This document shows positions 60,799-64,000 of a DNA stretch of 64,000 bases, in pieces. Source of the DNA: Dipetalonema caudispina (lineage: Eukaryota; Nematoda; Chromadorea; Rhabditida; Onchocercidae); NCBI GenBank assembly GCA_013365325.1, contig JABVXV010000198.1, positions 51,898 through 115,897 of the forward strand. Reading direction: 5' to 3'. Made by a program: the position numbers and the translations under genes. A model generated the notes under the pieces. That model had not been told where the DNA came from. It was given only the letters and a program-made list of their open reading frames with translations, and made no database searches. Positions within the stretch are counted from its first letter, which is position 1; each line of letters starts with the position of its first letter.

Positions 60799-62623
60799 TA
60801 TTACATGAAGCAACTAATGCAATCAATTTTAAATTCTTTCAAATTTATACACTTTTTTTTTTCCATTTTATCAACTTTTCATTACAGTCATTTTTAAATA
60901 TGCAAATTTTAACTGGATAAAATAAATTGCATATATTTAAACACTTATGGTAATTTTAATAATTTTTTTATTTGGATCAAAAATTTTAATATGTATTAGT
61001 TATTTTTGATCTATTAATTATTAACACTAATATCAAAATTCTTTTTTACAAATACATGAAATATGGGCAATTTGGAAAGGAGAGAAAAAAAAAAACGAAC
61101 TTATACAATTTGATTAACTATTTAACAATGCTATTACTTTCAATCAGAAAAAGCTTAGATTTTTTTCTTTTCTTCTGCAACAAAGTAATACGAATCCATT
61201 ATTCATGAATTCTTCAAAATTTAAATCCTAGAATCTGAATTTTGAAGAATCTATGAGTGATGAATTCTTTACAAGAATCTTGCTCACAGATTGCTTAAAA
61301 TCCATTCACTACAAATCCCTTATTAGGATAGCCACTTACAATTATGCTAAAATCTATCATAGCAATTAGTTAATTTGATGAATAAAAGTCGATCAACTAT
61401 GCCAAAAAATAAGTGATAAAATTTGATAACTAATGAAACTTTCATTAAAAATTTGCTAAAATTAGTATTAAAAGTAAATTCGTTTTGCTATTATATTTGC
61501 CTAATTCTTAAGGAAATGTTTACATCCAATGATCACATTTATCCAAATTTCAGATTGGCCTCATTAATCAAATGTCGAAATTTTTGTTAATCAAATCCTG
61601 AATTATTTGATTAAGAAGTACAACTGTTAAATGATTGTAAGGTTCATGTAGAGCCAATAATAAGCATCATTTGTATCATTAATTTTTCATCTTATATTGC
61701 TACAATAGACTAAATCAAAACGATCATCTACCAACCAACCATAGAAGAAATGTTACGTTAATAGTGAATACGAAATGAGTTTAAATTGAAAAAAAAAAGG
61801 AAAAAATGTACTCGATGTTACTCAATTTAATGTATGGTACAATCTCATGGTACTCAATATAATACATAATCCATCATCAAAGCTATTATAGTAATTCCTT
61901 ATCATCATATCAATCAATAATATGAAGAAAATTAAACTGTTTTGAGAATTTTCAATTATATAAAACTTTCCTGTTTATAATGAAATAACAACAGTCAAGA
62001 CAAAATCTTTATTCAAAATATTTGATAATTATTTCTCTCATTTAATTATATATTTTATTATTTGGTAGTTAGTGTTTTTTTTATCCATTCATTATAAATT
62101 ACATTCAGTAAAATATCAATTTCATCTTGTGAAAATTTTTAATAAATTAATTTATCAGTTGTTTTTCTTCATTCTTGCATATTGTTGGCTGCTTTTTTCA
62201 TCCTTTGTATCATATCATTCTGAAAGCTTATTTCCATTATTAATATTGGGGAAATTAATTAACAGCTTGATTAATTAGGACTATATTTCATATTATTGAT
62301 ATCTATGATAAATCTATGAATCAAAAATCAGCAATATATGGGAAAGATCAATGGAAAAATGGAAACATCCGAAGATTTCAATTTTCGGACAAATTTTAAT
62401 TTACTCTCACCATAATCAGTATTTATTGTAATTGGCAATCTATTAACATGAAAACTTAATTTCAATAACTTCTATGATTACAAAATCAGTAAGAATAGTA
62501 AATAGTGATAGAAAGAAAGGAAATATTTTTAATATCGATGTTAAAGATTGAAAATAGTTCTAAAACTAAGCGATTGCATCTGATCCTTTCTTACCTAAGA
62601 CATTTTACTTAATTTAGCGTCGT
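60799..62623. other. AT-rich region without a supported gene
   Basis: Contains the likely 5' flank of the orphan minus-strand exon and the 3' flank of the Arg/Ser-rich gene. The open frame at 62072-62278 is hydrophobic, T-rich low complexity and is not called. Confidence 0.5.
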
Positions 62624-63031
62624 TTATGCACGGGCAATTCGATGGGCGATAGTTGACGGACGTCGTCGTTGTCGACTAAACTTAGAACGACGACGATGAC
62701 GACGACGAGGACTCGATTGGCGTGTGCGACGGTACCGGTAAGGAGAGCGTGAACGACGGTGTCGTGAATATGGACGACGACTACGTAAGCGAGACGAACG
62801 GCGCGATCTACGTGAACTTAATCTACGTCGACTTGTTCTACGTAGACTTCGTGATCGTTTACTTTCATTATCTGCCATCCGATACAGCCTGTATAGCGTA
62901 CTCAATGGTGTACGACGACGACGGCTACGTGACCGTGAAATGTATCGTGTATAACGCTTTTTTGAAGTACTACGTGATCGACTCCCACGACTTCGTGATC
63001 GGAATCGTGAGCGTAAACCGTGGCATGGCAT
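62624..63031 (-). CDS. Arg/Ser-rich (RS) basic protein in a GC-rich island
   Basis: Single open frame of 135 codons, strongly enriched in CGN arginine codons, with RS and SR dipeptides (RSRSRGSRSRSTSKK, SRSRSRRRR, SKRSRSLRRTSRRR, HRRSRSPYRYRR) and a short end STIAHRIARA. The frame stays open upstream to a TAG at about 63073-63075, giving KKDKREKLE before the first Met; that TAG could be a splice acceptor, so this may be the last exon of an SR-type splicing factor whose RRM lies to the right. No RRM is visible in the window. Alternatives are a sperm-nuclear protamine-like protein starting at MPCHG, or a shorter form from an internal Met (MADNESKRSRS) that has an acceptor-like TATACAG 10 nt upstream. 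Acts most likely in the nucleus. Confidence 0.58.
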   Translation of the reverse strand: MPCHGLRSRFRSRSRGSRSRSTSKKRYTRYISRSRSRRRRTPLSTLYRLYRMADNESKRSRSLRRTSRRRLSSRRSRRSSRLRSRRPYSRHRRSRSPYRYRRTRQSSPRRRHRRRSKFSRQRRRPSTIAHRIARA

Positions 63032-63116
63032 CTCTAACTTTTCACGCTTATCCTTCTTCTACGAATGATCCACGTTTCGATGATGGGATAGCAACTTCCA
63101 AAGTTGGAACAAATGA

Positions 63117-63208
63117 ATGGATAAGGTTAGAGTAGAGGAAAGGATAAAACCAGGGTGAATAAATGGGTAAGGTTAGGGTAGAGGGAAAGATAGAACTTGG
63201 GTAAAGGG
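63117..63208. repeat. 46-bp imperfect tandem duplication
   Basis: ATGGATAAGGTTAGAGTAGAGG... recurs from 63163 with few changes. It lies just upstream (minus-strand sense) of the Arg/Ser-rich frame. Confidence 0.75.
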
Positions 63209-64000
63209 ATGATGGATGAGGTTGAGAAGGATGACTAAGTATAAAATAATGTGGTACTGCTTGATAAGCTTATTTATAGAGGTTTTCAAGTATGCAAATT
63301 AAGTTAGACAAAATGCATAATAATTTTACTAAAAATGCAAAATTTTACATTTCAGCTTAAATTATATGATATCAATAGAACAGGATTTGTTATCGTAAAA
63401 ATGATAATTTTTCCAGTAAAAAATTAAATTTACAAAATTATCTTTCCCAATTTTTCAGGCTTACTATCAGCAATTTCGATATATGTGAATAATTTTAATC
63501 GTATGCAAATTTTCAATCACTTTATTTTGCAAGTGATTTTAATTTTCTAATTTATTACCGAAAATTCAATTTTTTTTCATCAATTTTTTCCAATTTTTAA
63601 AAAACAACAAATTTTTTTTCCTTTCGAAATATTTAACTTCAGATACTAGTGAACATAAATTTTTGAAACTTCTTTTTTCAATTTTTGAACATTTAGTTGT
63701 TTACGTACTTATTCGTTTGTTTATCTATCGCTACTGCTTATTTATTTGTTTATTTATTTATTTATTTATTTATTCATTTCGTAATTCAGATATAGAATGC
63801 CTCATCTTATCTATTCATAGTATCTGTTCATTTCCTTTTTTTTTAACACACCAATTTCTTTCTTTACTGTTATTATTTATTAAGTCATTGTGTTTATCCA
63901 TTACAATTGGTATATTTTTCAATTTTTAATTATTAATAAATTTAAAACATTTAATTTTGCAGCATAAAAATGATAACAAAAACAATTATGAAATTAGTGA
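63209..64000. other. AT-rich right edge, no gene seen
   Basis: Includes a TTTA/TTTG repeat at 63738-63775. The open frame at 63663-63929 is that repeat read as Phe/Ile/Leu and is not called. If the Arg/Ser-rich frame is a last exon, this would be intron. Confidence 0.5.

Noticed and set aside
62722..63135. 137-codon plus-strand frame
   Set aside because: Antisense of the Arg/Ser-rich frame: reversed CGN-rich codons give Asp/Tyr/Val with no sensible domain.

Overview
This is a eukaryotic window. It is AT-rich, full of poly(A)/poly(T) runs and simple repeats, and its genes are split by short and long introns with 3' ends like TTTTCAG or TTTTTAG. Several first coding exons are preceded within 4-80 nt by an isolated acceptor-like AG, as expected for spliced-leader trans-splicing. 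Together with the protein similarities (a GNA1 close to nematode enzymes, BORCS5/SAM-4, WASHC3/DDL-1) this indicates a nematode. The composition would suit a parasitic clade III (spirurid or filarial) species, but the genus is inference.

Left part (1-12.1 kb): the 5' end of a TFIIIC subunit 5 (GTF3C5) gene runs leftward off the window. Facing away from it, a tight series of plus-strand genes follows: GNA1 (glucosamine-6-phosphate N-acetyltransferase, 1615-3172), an unnamed 76-residue small protein (4313-4836), a roughly 66-codon gene with an in-frame TGA as its second codon (4971-5266), BORCS5/myrlysin (5306-6876), WASHC3/CCDC53 (7758-9792) and an unrecognised Ser/Arg-rich, polyQ-ending protein (about 9827-12113). 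The spacing looks operon-like. Two of these genes act in endolysosomal trafficking: BORC in lysosome positioning, WASH in endosomal actin.

Middle part (15.4-40 kb): one large gene of 35 exons, whose reading phases all close, encodes a secreted protein of about 1665 residues. It has a signal peptide, an EMI domain, one EGF, nine calcium-binding EGFs, a cysteine-free linker, about 24 laminin/MEGF-type EGFs and a short tail with RGD. It is a MEGF6-type extracellular-matrix protein. Intron 1 (6.5 kb) holds nuclear-receptor-like sites. Introns around two phase-symmetric exons hold clusters of FOX-1/RBFOX-type GCATG elements. One intron appears to start with ATAAGT instead of GTAAGT.

Right part (40-64 kb): mostly gene-poor, AT-rich DNA. 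On the minus strand lie a 150-residue two-pass membrane protein gene (44974-46423) with a possible alternative last exon, a 36-nt microexon (51350-51385), an orphan first coding exon (60670-60798), and a GC-rich island encoding an extremely Arg/Ser-rich protein (62624-63031). No rRNA, tRNA or CRISPR was recognised by eye, and no intact transposon was seen.
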